Assembly: GCF_001458735.1 (NCBI RefSeq) | Contig: NZ_CZQA01000010.1 | Location: forward strand, 454,007 to 518,006 | Length of the DNA stretch: 64,000 nt | Source of the DNA: Candidatus Nitrospira nitrosa | GTDB taxonomy: Bacteria > Nitrospirota > Nitrospiria > Nitrospirales > Nitrospiraceae | Direction of reading: 5' to 3' | Translations under genes and position numbers: made by a program | In this document: piece by piece, positions 1 through 9,800 of the stretch | How positions within the stretch are numbered: position 1 is the stretch's first letter | How the letters are laid out: the number at the start of each line of letters is the position of its first letter | Notes under the pieces: model-generated | What the model was told of the DNA's origin: nothing | What the model saw: only the letters and a program-made list of their open reading frames with translations | Database searches by the model: none

Positions 1-208
1 TCACTACTTCAGCCCCTATCTCTCGCTTCATAACCGGGGTATCTTGCGTTCAAAAGCAGAATGTCTGTCTACTCAAGGCATGCCAATCATGAATATGTTA
101 CGATTCAGCGCTCCGCCTCTTGGCACCAAAGCGCAGTACCAACTCCAGAGGAGAGGGTTCAATGGGCAATATGGTTGACTTCACCCAGTATAGGCCAGAA
201 TAACGAAC

Positions 209-3200
209 ATGTATTGTTCTCATTGTCGAGCTGAGAACCGTGAAGGAGCTCAATTCTGCCGAGAATGCGGGACACTTCTGGAGATGGTATGCCAGAAGTG
301 TGGTTTAAGAATTGAGCCAGGCAGTCGTTTCTGTGATGGCTGTGGATCGCCACTCGGCGCTGAGGTTGGCCCAGAAACTCTGTTCACCAGTTCCTCAGTC
401 TTCTCTAAAACTCCAGCGAGCTACACACTGAAGCGTTCCCCCGAAAAGATCCTCAACTCTCTGGCCGTGCTGGAGGGTGAACGTAAGCAAGTCACCGTCC
501 TCTTCGTCGACGTCGCCGGCTTCACCTCAATGTCCGAGCGGCTTGACCCCGAAGACGTCCATACCATTATGCAGTATGCCTTTAAGCTGATGCTGGAGGA
601 AGTTCATCACTTCGAAGGTACGGTCAGCCAGTTCCTAGGCGACGGAATTATGGCTCTCTTCGGGGCACCCATGGCTCATGAGGATCATGCTCAACGCGCA
701 GTCCGCGCAGCGCTGGGAATACGCAAAGCTCTTGAAGCCTATCAAGAAGATCTTCAGCAGCAACGGAATCTCAGCTTCCAGGTCCGTCAAGGCCTGAATA
801 CCGGTCTTGTTGTCGTAGGCTCCATCGGTACAGACCTTCGTACGGATTATACTGCGATGGGCGACACCACCAACATTTCGGCACGACTACAACAGGCCGC
901 AGACCGTGGACAGATCCTCGTATCAGAAGCCACCCACCGAGTTGTCAAAGGGTACTTTCAGACTCGCATACTCGGTGGTCTTACTCTGAAGGGAAAGACG
1001 GAACCCGTAGTAGCCTGGGAAATCCTGGGAGTGCGCGAAGGCCGCACGAGAATGGAAGTCGCGGCCGAGGACGGGTTTACGCCTTATGTCGGACGCGAGC
1101 GCGAACTGCAGACGCTCTTCGACTGCTTCGAGAAGGCACGGGGCGGACAGGGGCAAGTTGCATTCATCGTCGGCGAGCCGGGTATTGGAAAGTCCAGGCT
1201 CCTGTACGAGTTCCATCGGAAGCTAAGCGGCGATGCGACTTGGCTTGAGGGGCAATGCATGTCATTTGGTCAATCAATGGCGATGCATCCCATCATCGAC
1301 ATGATGAAGCGGACCTTCGGAATCGAGGGTGAGGATAACGAGGGCACAATCGCCGACAAAATCGAGCTCGGCGTTCTGAAGGTTGGAGAACACTTACGCC
1401 CTGTCATCCCTTACCTTCGGCATCTTTTATCAATTGAGCCTGGTGACCCCGCCGTTCTCACCATGGATCCTCAGCAACGGCGCGGCGAAACATTCGATGC
1501 CTTGCGCCAGTTTTTCGTAGGTACCTCAACTATCCAACCCCTCATACGGGTGCACGAAGATTGTCATTGGATGGATATGGCAACCGAAGATTATTTATCC
1601 CTGATGGCCACTATCGTGCCCACTAATCGGATTCTTGATATCTTCACGTACCGGACCGGTTATTCACATCCTTTCGGGGAGCGCACCTACCACAACAACA
1701 TCAGGCTCACACCGCTATCTGCAGAGGACAGCATGCACATCGCGGAATCCGTACTATCTGTGGAGCACTTGCCACAAAACTTGCACAGGCTGGTCACCTC
1801 AAGGGCGGAAGGGAATCCCTTCTTCCTGGAAGAGATCATAAAATCTCTCCAGGAGACTGGAGCCATACGAAGATCCGGTGAACGATACGTCCTGGCCAAG
1901 CGGATCACGGAAATCTTCGTTCCTAGCACCATCCAAGACGTCATCATGGCCAGAATCGACCGCCTCGACGAGGCACCCAAAAAAATCCTTCAACTTGCCT
2001 CCGTCATCGGCCGAGAATTCAGCACCCGGCTCCTTGACCGCATCACCGACATCCAAGATCGTCGCGCAAGTCCTTTACAAGAACTAAAGGCGGTGGGACT
2101 CATCTACGAAAAACGACTTTCCTCCGAACAGGCTTACATCTTCAAGCATGCTCTCACCCATGACGTCGCATACGGTTCCTTGCTCATTCAGCGGCGTAAG
2201 GAATTGCACCGGATCATCGCGCTCGCCATCGAGACACTCTATGCAGATCGGCTCACCGAACAATATGAGGTTCTCGCGCATCATTTCACCCGTGCGGAGG
2301 ACTGGTCACATGCTCTCGGTTACTTGCTCAGAAGCGCCGAGAAGGCGCTGAAATCGTTCGCCAACCGAGAAGCCGTTGTCCTCTATGACAAAGCCCTCGA
2401 CGTCACTAGTCGGCTCGAGGGGACCGCGGACGTCAAGGTCCTCATGTCAATCCGGGAGACCAAAGCGAATGCCTATTTCGCTCTCAGCGATTTTTCAAAC
2501 TCGCATGCCGAAAGCGAGTGCCTGCTCGCCCTCGCCAGGCACATGGGAGACAAAGTGAAAGAAGGCGCTGCCCTGGCCAGCATGGCATTTTCGTCATTCT
2601 GGGCACATGACTTCGACAAGGCGCTCGAAGAATCCAGACAGGCACTCGATGTCGCCACCCAAGTCGATGCTGCACCGGTCATCGCAGCTAGCCGTTTTAC
2701 AAATGGGTACATCTACGCCACAACCGAGCGGCTCGAGGCAGCTCGAATCGAGTGGACTGAGGCGTTGCGCATCGGCCGCGCGACGGCCGCGCACGTTCCG
2801 GAATCACTCTCCCTCGGTTGCCTTGCGCTTCAACGGAACTGGGCAGGGGAATACGTGGAAGCAGCCCAGCAAGTAGAGGAGGCAGTCCACATTGCGCACG
2901 AGCATCGTTTGGTGATGCCTATACTATGGACCGTGTGGATCTCCGGCCTTGTTTGCATCGGCAAAGGAAAATACGATGCAGCGCTGATGAAGTTGGAGCA
3001 ACATCTGGCCTTCTCTGAGAAAGTCGGTGCTGAAGTGATAAGCCTTCGTGTCCTCAACACGTTGGGATGGCTCTGGATTGAATTTGACAACCATACGCGC
3101 GCACTGGACATGAACAAGCGGAGTGCGGACGGCGCACGTAAGCGCGGCGATCCTGAGACCTTTGCCAATGCCAACATCAACCTCGCTGATATATTATTGG

Positions 3201-3730
3201 CTAAAGGAAAACTCCCTGAGGCTCAGGAAGTCACAGAGGAAACCTATAAAATGGTGAAGCATCCTGCCACCAGCGACTGGATGCGCTGGCGATACTCGAC
3301 GCACCTGTTCTCGACCATGGGGGATCTGAGCCTTATCTGCGGCAATCCCGCCAAGGCGTGGGAGTGGGCCAATCAGTGTCTGGAAATCGCTACACGCACT
3401 AACTCAACAAAGAATCTTGCCAAGGGCTGGCGGCTGCGTGGCGAAATCGCGCTGGCCGAACGCCGGTGGGATGATAGCCTGCATGCCTTGCAGCAAGCCT
3501 TGACCTTTGCACAAACAACGGGAAATCCGACTCAAATTTGGAAAACTCACGTCGCGCTCGGCCGACTGAACGAAGCGCGCCGTCGGCCAGACGCTGCATA
3601 CAGTGCCTATGTGGAAGCCCGCAAGGTCCTTGATGATATCAACATTTGCCTGCACGACGAACGCCTACGCACCAGTTTTGACACCTCACCATTGATCCAA
3701 CAGGTTTACAAACTGAGCGCTCCCCGCTGA
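209..3730 (+). CDS. Zinc-ribbon / class III adenylate cyclase / ATPase / TPR protein
   Basis: A 1173-residue multidomain signalling protein. Residues 1-50 form two zinc ribbons (Cys3, 6, 17, 20 and Cys28, 31, 42, 45). Residues about 91-275 are a class III nucleotide cyclase domain: metal-binding Asp101 (FVDVAGFTS) and Asp145 (FLGDGIMALFG), and Asn222/Arg226 in GDTTNISARL, so the catalytic set looks complete. From about 294 an ATPase begins (VGREREL, Walker A GEPGIGKS at 322-329), followed by a long TPR-like helical tail to the end. The layout is known in large bacterial cyclase/ATPase proteins; their input signal is usually unknown. It probably makes cAMP in the cytoplasm, but substrate choice cannot be read here. 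It stands alone, followed by tRNA-Arg. Confidence 0.9.
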   Translation: MYCSHCRAENREGAQFCRECGTLLEMVCQKCGLRIEPGSRFCDGCGSPLGAEVGPETLFTSSSVFSKTPASYTLKRSPEKILNSLAVLEGERKQVTVLFVDVAGFTSMSERLDPEDVHTIMQYAFKLMLEEVHHFEGTVSQFLGDGIMALFGAPMAHEDHAQRAVRAALGIRKALEAYQEDLQQQRNLSFQVRQGLNTGLVVVGSIGTDLRTDYTAMGDTTNISARLQQAADRGQILVSEATHRVVKGYFQTRILGGLTLKGKTEPVVAWEILGVREGRTRMEVAAEDGFTPYVGRERELQTLFDCFEKARGGQGQVAFIVGEPGIGKSRLLYEFHRKLSGDATWLEGQCMSFGQSMAMHPIIDMMKRTFGIEGEDNEGTIADKIELGVLKVGEHLRPVIPYLRHLLSIEPGDPAVLTMDPQQRRGETFDALRQFFVGTSTIQPLIRVHEDCHWMDMATEDYLSLMATIVPTNRILDIFTYRTGYSHPFGERTYHNNIRLTPLSAEDSMHIAESVLSVEHLPQNLHRLVTSRAEGNPFFLEEIIKSLQETGAIRRSGERYVLAKRITEIFVPSTIQDVIMARIDRLDEAPKKILQLASVIGREFSTRLLDRITDIQDRRASPLQELKAVGLIYEKRLSSEQAYIFKHALTHDVAYGSLLIQRRKELHRIIALAIETLYADRLTEQYEVLAHHFTRAEDWSHALGYLLRSAEKALKSFANREAVVLYDKALDVTSRLEGTADVKVLMSIRETKANAYFALSDFSNSHAESECLLALARHMGDKVKEGAALASMAFSSFWAHDFDKALEESRQALDVATQVDAAPVIAASRFTNGYIYATTERLEAARIEWTEALRIGRATAAHVPESLSLGCLALQRNWAGEYVEAAQQVEEAVHIAHEHRLVMPILWTVWISGLVCIGKGKYDAALMKLEQHLAFSEKVGAEVISLRVLNTLGWLWIEFDNHTRALDMNKRSADGARKRGDPETFANANINLADILLAKGKLPEAQEVTEETYKMVKHPATSDWMRWRYSTHLFSTMGDLSLICGNPAKAWEWANQCLEIATRTNSTKNLAKGWRLRGEIALAERRWDDSLHALQQALTFAQTTGNPTQIWKTHVALGRLNEARRRPDAAYSAYVEARKVLDDINICLHDERLRTSFDTSPLIQQVYKLSAPR

Positions 3731-4034
3731 TCTGCGTTTTGACAAGAGCCGAACACTGAAGCAGACGCACTTTCAGTTCATGAATATCCACCCCAGCCTC
3801 ACCCATATTCAGATCGCAAGTCCGTTTTACCTCCAGCCACCCAAACTTATGCTACCGGTTTTACTTGACCCTCTCTCACCGCCCACTGTATAAACTTCCC
3901 TGCCGTACTCGGGGGTGTTGAAAGATGGACGAGGGGGGTATGAGTTTCAGGGATGGCAGATTCCACTGATGTTTGGTTTAATTTCTCCTGCCCCCCGACC
4001 AAACACCCAATCTTCTTCAAAATATTCTCGATTC
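3731..4034. other. Intergenic stretch before tRNA-Arg
   Basis: I see no gene here. Short open frames that run into the tRNA have no ribosome binding site and overlap the tRNA itself. The tRNA promoter should lie in the last 60 bases, but I could not pick out clear -35 and -10 boxes. Confidence 0.5.
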
Positions 4035-4110
4035 GCGCCCGTAGCTCAATGGATAGAGCATCTGACTACGGATCAGAAGGTTACAGGTTCAAGTCCTGTC
4101 GGGCGCACCA
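4035..4110 (+). tRNA. tRNA-Arg (anticodon ACG)
   Basis: The 76-nt gene folds as a cloverleaf. The acceptor stem pairs GCGCCCG with CGGGCGC, the D arm is GCTC..GAGC, the anticodon stem CTGAC/GTCAG-like closes a loop carrying ACG, and the T arm is CAGGTTCAAGTCCTG. The discriminator base is A and CCA is encoded. ACG reads the CGN arginine codons after deamination to inosine. An imperfect copy of its 3' end lies 57 bases downstream. Confidence 0.95.
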
Positions 4111-4167
4111 ACCCACCCAGCTTACCCTCTTGATGTTTTACTGACGGATCTGAAGCCCATTAAATTC

Positions 4168-4186
4168 AGTCCTGTGGGGCGCACCA
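4168..4186 (+). repeat. Duplicate of the tRNA-Arg 3' end (att-like)
   Basis: Nineteen bases repeat the 3' end of tRNA-Arg (4092-4110), AGTCCTGT then one mismatch then GGGCGCACCA. No other part of a tRNA is present, so this is not a second tRNA gene. Duplicated tRNA 3' ends are typical scars of tyrosine-recombinase integration, but no integrase gene is in the window. An IS630 element begins 22 bases further on. Confidence 0.7.
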
Positions 4187-4208
4187 AACAAAACTTGCTC
4201 GACCCATA

Positions 4209-5109
4209 TAGCTAAGCCTGTAATCAGTGATAGGCTTTCACAATGTCGTCGAGGGTGGCCTGCTCCTGATACTCCCGGCGCTTCTTGAGGGCGGCGAAAT
4301 CATGTTCGATAGGGTTCAGGTCTGGAGAATACGGCGCGAGGAACAGCAGGGTCGCGCCTGTTTGCGCGATGAGCCGCGCCGTTTCCGGCGAGGCATGAAA
4401 CGCGGCGTTGTCCATGATCACGAGGTGCTGAGCATTCAGACGCGGACACAACCTCGTCTTGAGCCAGGCATTGAAGACCGCCGTATCGCAGGTCCCATCG
4501 AACAGGTACGGTTCTTCGAGTCGCCCGTCCATACGCGCAGCAATCAACGAGGTGCGTGGCCGTCGGTGCCCGGAGACCAAGCCGTCCACGCGCTGGCCTT
4601 TCGGTGCATACCCATAGCGCCGCGCCGTCGACGGAGCAAACCCACATTCATCGATGTAGACGGGTTGTTTGCCGCGGCGCAGGAACCGCTCGCGCAGACG
4701 GAGGAACCGTTTTCGTTGAAGCGGGTCGCGCTCATGGTACCCCAGTCTTTTTTTTATGGGTCACCGCCAGTTTGCGCAGTGCGTTCCAAATACAATATCG
4801 GGAAACCTGGAAATGCCGAGCCCGTTCTGCGTGCGTCCGGTCAGGGTGTTCCTCTACATGACGGCGCAACGCGTCCCAATCCAGCTTGTGGGGCCGCTGT
4901 GGACCGGGGCGCTTGTAGGTCACGCCGCCAGGCTTCAGCCAGCGGTACACGCTCGCCTCACCCACCTGATACCGCCGAGCCGCTTCGGCCTTGCTGCCAC
5001 CACTTCGAACAAACTCTACCACCCGTTGGCGCAAATCTGAGGAGCATCTCATGCCCACATGATCGCACAACTCCATCTCGACCACTATCAGTAAATACAG
5101 GCTTAGCTA
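4209..5109 (-). mobile_element. IS630-family insertion sequence, complete with TIRs
   Basis: The element is about 901 bp. Its ends are inverted copies, TAGCTAAGCCTGTA on the left and the reverse complement TACAGGCTTAGCTA on the right, with weaker matching further in (AATCAGTGATAG against TTTACTGATAG). A TA dinucleotide flanks each end (4207-4208 and 5110-5111), as expected from the TA target duplication of IS630/Tc1-mariner elements. It holds one transposase in two overlapping frames. Confidence 0.88.
4224..5052 (-). CDS. IS630-family transposase, two frames joined at an A8 run
   Basis: The first frame (5052 to 4732) encodes the helix-turn-helix DNA-binding part starting MRCSSDLRQRVVEFV. I prefer this start to an ATG 11 codons upstream because it fits the family. 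That frame stops soon after an A8G run (about 4748-4756). Downstream, the +1 frame carries the DDE catalytic core without a break: VYIDECGF, LVIMDNAAFH and SPDLNPIEHDF supply Asp, Asp and Glu. Joining the frames at the poly-A run gives a normal full-length transposase of about 275 residues. This is either expression by slippage on the A run, known in this group, or a one-base indel that kills the gene; sequence alone does not decide. Confidence 0.85.
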
Positions 5110-5216
5110 TAACCTGCCCAAACAAAAACGGCTGGGAGAATAGCCGTCCCGTTTCAGTACTTGACCGAACCGCATTTATAGGAGTTGGTGGGAAATGAGC
5201 CTGGACACAGAGTTCC

Positions 5217-5257
5217 ACATGGTAGGAGGTCCGGCTAGTCCAGACCTCCCACCATGT
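5217..5257 (-). terminator. Strong hairpin behind the Rh transporter gene
   Basis: A 15-bp stem (ACATGGT.GGAGGTC against GACCTCC.ACCATGT, one mismatch) closes an 11-base loop. It lies 33 bases beyond the stop of the ammonium transporter and just outside the IS630 element. There is no U tract on either side, so it may stop transcription weakly or protect the mRNA 3' end. Confidence 0.5.
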
Positions 5258-5289
5258 CATTCACAGGCAATCGGAAGAGACCCTGCCGC

Positions 5290-6561
5290 TTACGTGCGAG
5301 AGGCAGTCCGAGCAAGCAGCTCTTTCTGCAACGCGTTGATATCGGCCTTCGCACCAAGCGCCAGTTCCTCAACCCGTCGTTCACTCTCCGGCCCTGGTAC
5401 ATGTGAGAATTCGTGGCAATCTTCGTAGGCCTGCTCAGTGGTCCCAGTCGCTCGAATCACGGCACCGGCGATAGCCCCTCCGATAATGGCGATCCCAAGC
5501 GTCATGGCAATCCCCACCAGTTGAACGCCGGCCACGCCAGGCACGACAATGATCGCCATAAGTCCGCCGAGTAGCCCAGGCATCCCATGCAGGTTGTGCA
5601 CGCCGCATGTATCGACGAGCTTGATCTTCGATTCGAGCATCGGCTGGATAAACACATACCCAATGACCGACAAGGCACCGGCCAGCAATCCAATACCAAA
5701 CGCACCGGTCGGACTGACAAGGTTACAAGTCGAGCCGATCGACACCCCACCGGCCAATGCCGCATTGGCCATATCGACCATCGATGTTTTCCCATGGTGG
5801 AAATGGGTGCTGAGGAAATAGGTTGAGAGCGTCGCCCCGCTCAGAGCCAGAATCGTATTCACAACAGTCTGAGGCATTTGTTCAAACGGCACAATCGCCG
5901 TCGCAAAACTCGGCCAGAACAGCCACAGCACCATCGATCCCAGCATGGCAAATCGATCGGAGGTCGGATCGGATTCAATCGGCTGACTCCGCTGCACCGT
6001 CGTCGTCAGGACCAATGACGCTGCCAACCCAAAGTAGGCCCCGAACGCATGGATGACAATTGAACCAGCCGAATCCTGAAACCCTTTGGTCAGCCCAGCG
6101 CCATTGTCCAACACAAGATATTCGTTCAGTGCATAGAGCGGCACCAGCAGCAACGTGAGCAGCGCATATTGAAAGACCCGCAAACGCCCCAGCACCGCCC
6201 CCATCGCAATCAATGCCGTCGCTACAGAAAATTCAGCGTACAGGAGTGCATCGACCGTGTGCGCCTTCAACTCATGGCCCACCACCCCATTGGCCCGCAA
6301 TAACATGTACAGAGGGAGTCCTGTTGCAACCACAAGATAGGTACCGGTCGTCGCACCAAAGCCATACCGGCGGACAAATACCATCAGAAATCCAAATCCC
6401 ACCACCAGCATGGCGAGAATGTGGATCGAGTAGTTGTATTGCGCGACCAGGCGTGCCTCACTGACGGCACCTGCCGGCTCTTCGGCACCGACCCAACTCG
6501 TGAGACACAAGAGAAACAGACCCGCTGCACTGAGCATCTTTACACAGAAACTGTTCGGCAT
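5290..6561 (-). CDS. Rh-type ammonium transporter
   Basis: A 423-residue membrane protein that moves ammonia/ammonium across the inner membrane. An N-terminal signal-like segment (residues 1-26, ending in VGAEE) precedes about 11 hydrophobic helices. Several signatures are those of the Rhesus branch rather than classical Amt: IHAFGAYFGL, WLFWPSFATA and TCGVHNLHGMPGLLGG. The pore twin histidines are probably His171 and His322. The cytoplasmic tail is rich in Glu and Lys. From published genome comparisons, Rh50-like transporters occur in ammonia-oxidising beta-proteobacteria and in part of the comammox Nitrospira, whereas nitrite-only Nitrospira usually carry Amt. No GlnK gene is adjacent. The gene lies downstream of the Tc toxin genes on the same strand, but a 256-base gap suggests its own promoter. 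Confidence 0.9.
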   Translation of the reverse strand: MPNSFCVKMLSAAGLFLLCLTSWVGAEEPAGAVSEARLVAQYNYSIHILAMLVVGFGFLMVFVRRYGFGATTGTYLVVATGLPLYMLLRANGVVGHELKAHTVDALLYAEFSVATALIAMGAVLGRLRVFQYALLTLLLVPLYALNEYLVLDNGAGLTKGFQDSAGSIVIHAFGAYFGLAASLVLTTTVQRSQPIESDPTSDRFAMLGSMVLWLFWPSFATAIVPFEQMPQTVVNTILALSGATLSTYFLSTHFHHGKTSMVDMANAALAGGVSIGSTCNLVSPTGAFGIGLLAGALSVIGYVFIQPMLESKIKLVDTCGVHNLHGMPGLLGGLMAIIVVPGVAGVQLVGIAMTLGIAIIGGAIAGAVIRATGTTEQAYEDCHEFSHVPGPESERRVEELALGAKADINALQKELLARTASRT

Positions 6562-6817
6562 GGAGGCCTCCTTAGGACAGTAGGAGTGAATGGGGGGATC
6601 TAGGGGTGGCAGTGTACTCTACAGATAAGCGTGCTTGTCAAACACGGACGGGAGGTGGCACAGAGACTCAACGACCAAGATGGGATGATGCAGAAGAGGT
6701 CTGGCAGGAAATAGCTGATATGTTAGAGAAAATACAACGTCCGTGGCCGTTTCAAGCCTTCCGGCACACCTCGGAGACGGAGGTTTCTCATCACCTCCGT
6801 CTCCATCATGCTTCGTA

Positions 6818-9800
6818 TCATGGCCAGGCTGGAGTCACACCACCCACAGTCAGCACCAACACGACATCCAGAATCGATTCGTCCTTGAAAGCTTGGCGGA
6901 GCGATGGGCTATTCTCCAGTTGCAGCGTCCAATCACCAACCGGGTCCCGTCCTACCAATCGCTGCCACGGTGCCCCTCCTGGACGTCGCGTGCTGATGAC
7001 GCCACCCTTACTGACAGTTTCCCCCGCCGTCACCGTATCAAGTCCCGGAATCGTGTGCGCGAGCGACATCACCCGCACTTCTTGCAGATAGCCATCCGCA
7101 CGGACGCAGAAGAGCGTCACTTGCTGAATACGGACATCCGTGACATGAAGTGGGAAATCCTGGCGCATCACCGGCAGCGTCACCTGCATCTGCCTAGCCG
7201 TCTCGACTTGTTCAGGATGATTGAGTTCGTACCAGGCATCGGCGAATTGGTCCCGGATACTGAAGGCACGGTCCCCGGAAAAGGATCGATCGAGGTCTCG
7301 TATCACTTTCTGACGATAGTCCACGCTGTTCAGCGCGGTGTATTCGAACGTCAGTAGGACATCGGCGATGGTGCGATAGTCAAATGGGTTGGCCGGTTTC
7401 GGCAGCTCCAGCCGCCACACGGTGTCGACACCCATCCCTTCAAAGGGGAGCAACATGCCGTTTTCAGGTTCCAACTCGAACATCCCGGTTGCATTCAATG
7501 GGGATGTGAAGGCAATCGTTTCCGGTGAGCGACTGAGCGTGACGGTAGTAAATTTGTCACCCGCCACCACGGTGCGTGAGAGTCCCGAGGCTGACAAGCT
7601 TGCGCGCACACCCCGCACCGGCGGCACCAAGGCGATCAGGGAGACTTTGACCCGCTTCACCAGCCGCAGGTAGTGGCCGGGGAATTCCTGATCGAACAGG
7701 GCTTCGGGCGTGGCAAAGGTCAAGACACCGGTGTCACGAAATTGTTGGAGCTCCTGAGCGCCCAACTGGGCCAGCGATAGAGTTTGCGTCATGTGGAGTT
7801 TCCGCTTATCGGTATCGAACGCATATTGATCCAGTCGATAGATGTCCTGTAACAGCCGTGCGGATCCGGTCAACCCTCGACGGTCGGTCGCCTCGGTGCC
7901 GGCACCGGCCGTCGTGTCGATCCAGTAATCCACCCGTACGAAACCAGGCGCCGGCTCTTGGCGTTCAAACGCTAACTGCGCTTCGGCCAGCTGCGCCAGA
8001 GCCGTTGCCTGCTGCAGGAAATACGCGTACACGCCACCCAAGACACCGCTCATCCACTCGAAGAGCTCGGCATTGGTGAACTTGTTCGCTAAGAAATTCA
8101 TCACCGCTTCGGCATGCTCGAGTTGCAGAACGGCCAAGGTTCGTTCCTGTGTCGCAATCTGCTGCTGATTCTTGGCGCGACGAATTTGATGGAGACCGAG
8201 TTCTCGGTCCTTGGCAGCCAAGTTCCGTTGCAGCTTCCAGTCTTCCTTTCGCCGCTCAAAGCTGGCCTGAGTCTGAAGCATTTGAGACGTGACAGAGGCA
8301 GCCGAGGCCACATGACCCAACCCGTCTCCCGCCCAAAACTTCCATCCATCCTTGAAGGCAGCCCAAGTATGGGCAGCGGCAGCCACGCTCATTGCTCCAA
8401 GAGCTGCCCATTCCCACCCACTGACGCCATTGTCAAGCAGTCCATCAAAGTGATCGTACTGAATCTCCGCACGTTGTTTTTGCAGTTCCGCTTCATCCGT
8501 CAGAAGAGCGGCGTCGGCCACTTTCAAGTTCGCCAGACCGATAGAGTTTCCTGCCACATGAATATCATGCTTAGCTTGAAGCTGCCGGTACCGTTCTTCG
8601 TCGCCCTGTTGCAGGGCTGAGAGATAGGCACTCTCAATCTGCTGGGCAATGCCGACCAGATTCTTCGCTCGCTCAACTAAGAAGGCATAGCGGTACTGGC
8701 TGGGGAGGAATGTCGCCCCCTCGCCGGTCTGGATTTGCACGTCGCGCACACCCGCGATGTTCATCCCATTGTGGATCTTGGCCAGATTGGTTTGAGCATG
8801 CAACAACAGTGACTCCCACACCGGATTGGCGGGGAATGGGATCGTCGGCCCGGTTTCTGGCCGAAGGTCTGGAACCGCCAGGAGGTCAAGAGCCGTTTCG
8901 TACAATGTGCGGGCATTAGCGACCGATTCCGCCACATTCCTGGCAAACTCCAGATCGGCATAGGCAAGGAAACAGCGCACGATCGCCATCACCGTAAATC
9001 TGGTGTAGACATTCTTTCGCCCGACCAGTTTCTGATTCTGGTCAATCGACGTGCGCGCCACGACATGGGGATTCAGCTCTTCGGTCAACCATCCTGGCGT
9101 ACGGCTGTAGGAGGACGGAATGGCCGCCTCCATCGTCAGCCCCGGATAGCGCTTCCGCTGATCCAACGGCAATTCGAACGCATAGACGGTTTGGTACCAA
9201 TCCAGTGCTACCAAATATTCGCGGTCGTCCTGTAATCGCTGCGCGAGGGCCATCGGCACCAGCCAAAAGACTTCGCGCAGATATTGTGGGATGGCATTGG
9301 GATCGGTGATGCCGCTGAACAATCTTGTGATTAACTCTTGCCGCTTCCTCAGCTCCTCTGCCGACAATTGCTGATCGGTCAGCACAAAATCAGCCGGTAG
9401 GTTTACCGCTGGAGTGCCAAGTTCGTTGCGCAACCTCTCCACATACTGTCTCGCCAAATTGCGGGCCACCTGTGGTGTCATCTTGGGAGTTTTCCGCAAC
9501 GTATCGATCAACCCATCCTTCCCGATGAAGGACTGCGTCGGAGACAGAAGACCACCGGTCGAGACATAGAGGTTCGGGAACAATTGGTTTTCCGGATAGG
9601 CAAACACCCGAATCGCCGCCAGCCACGTTCGATAGCTACCCATCCAAACCCATTCCGGATCAAAGCTGGTCTCGTTTATGGTCCAAGCCCCACCAGTTCC
9701 CACCGGCAAACGACCGGCCCGTACCGAGAAGAGCAAGCCCTGCAGCGTTTCGATCGCCTGCTCCACCCGCGTAGTCTTGCTGTCGGCATGGGCGCGTAAA

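Noticed and set aside
3915..4144. Two small frames over the tRNA (72 and 63 codons)
   Set aside because: They translate the tRNA itself and have no binding site.
4160..4190. Second tRNA gene after tRNA-Arg
   Set aside because: Only the 3' 19 bases are repeated; acceptor 5' half, D arm and anticodon arm are absent.
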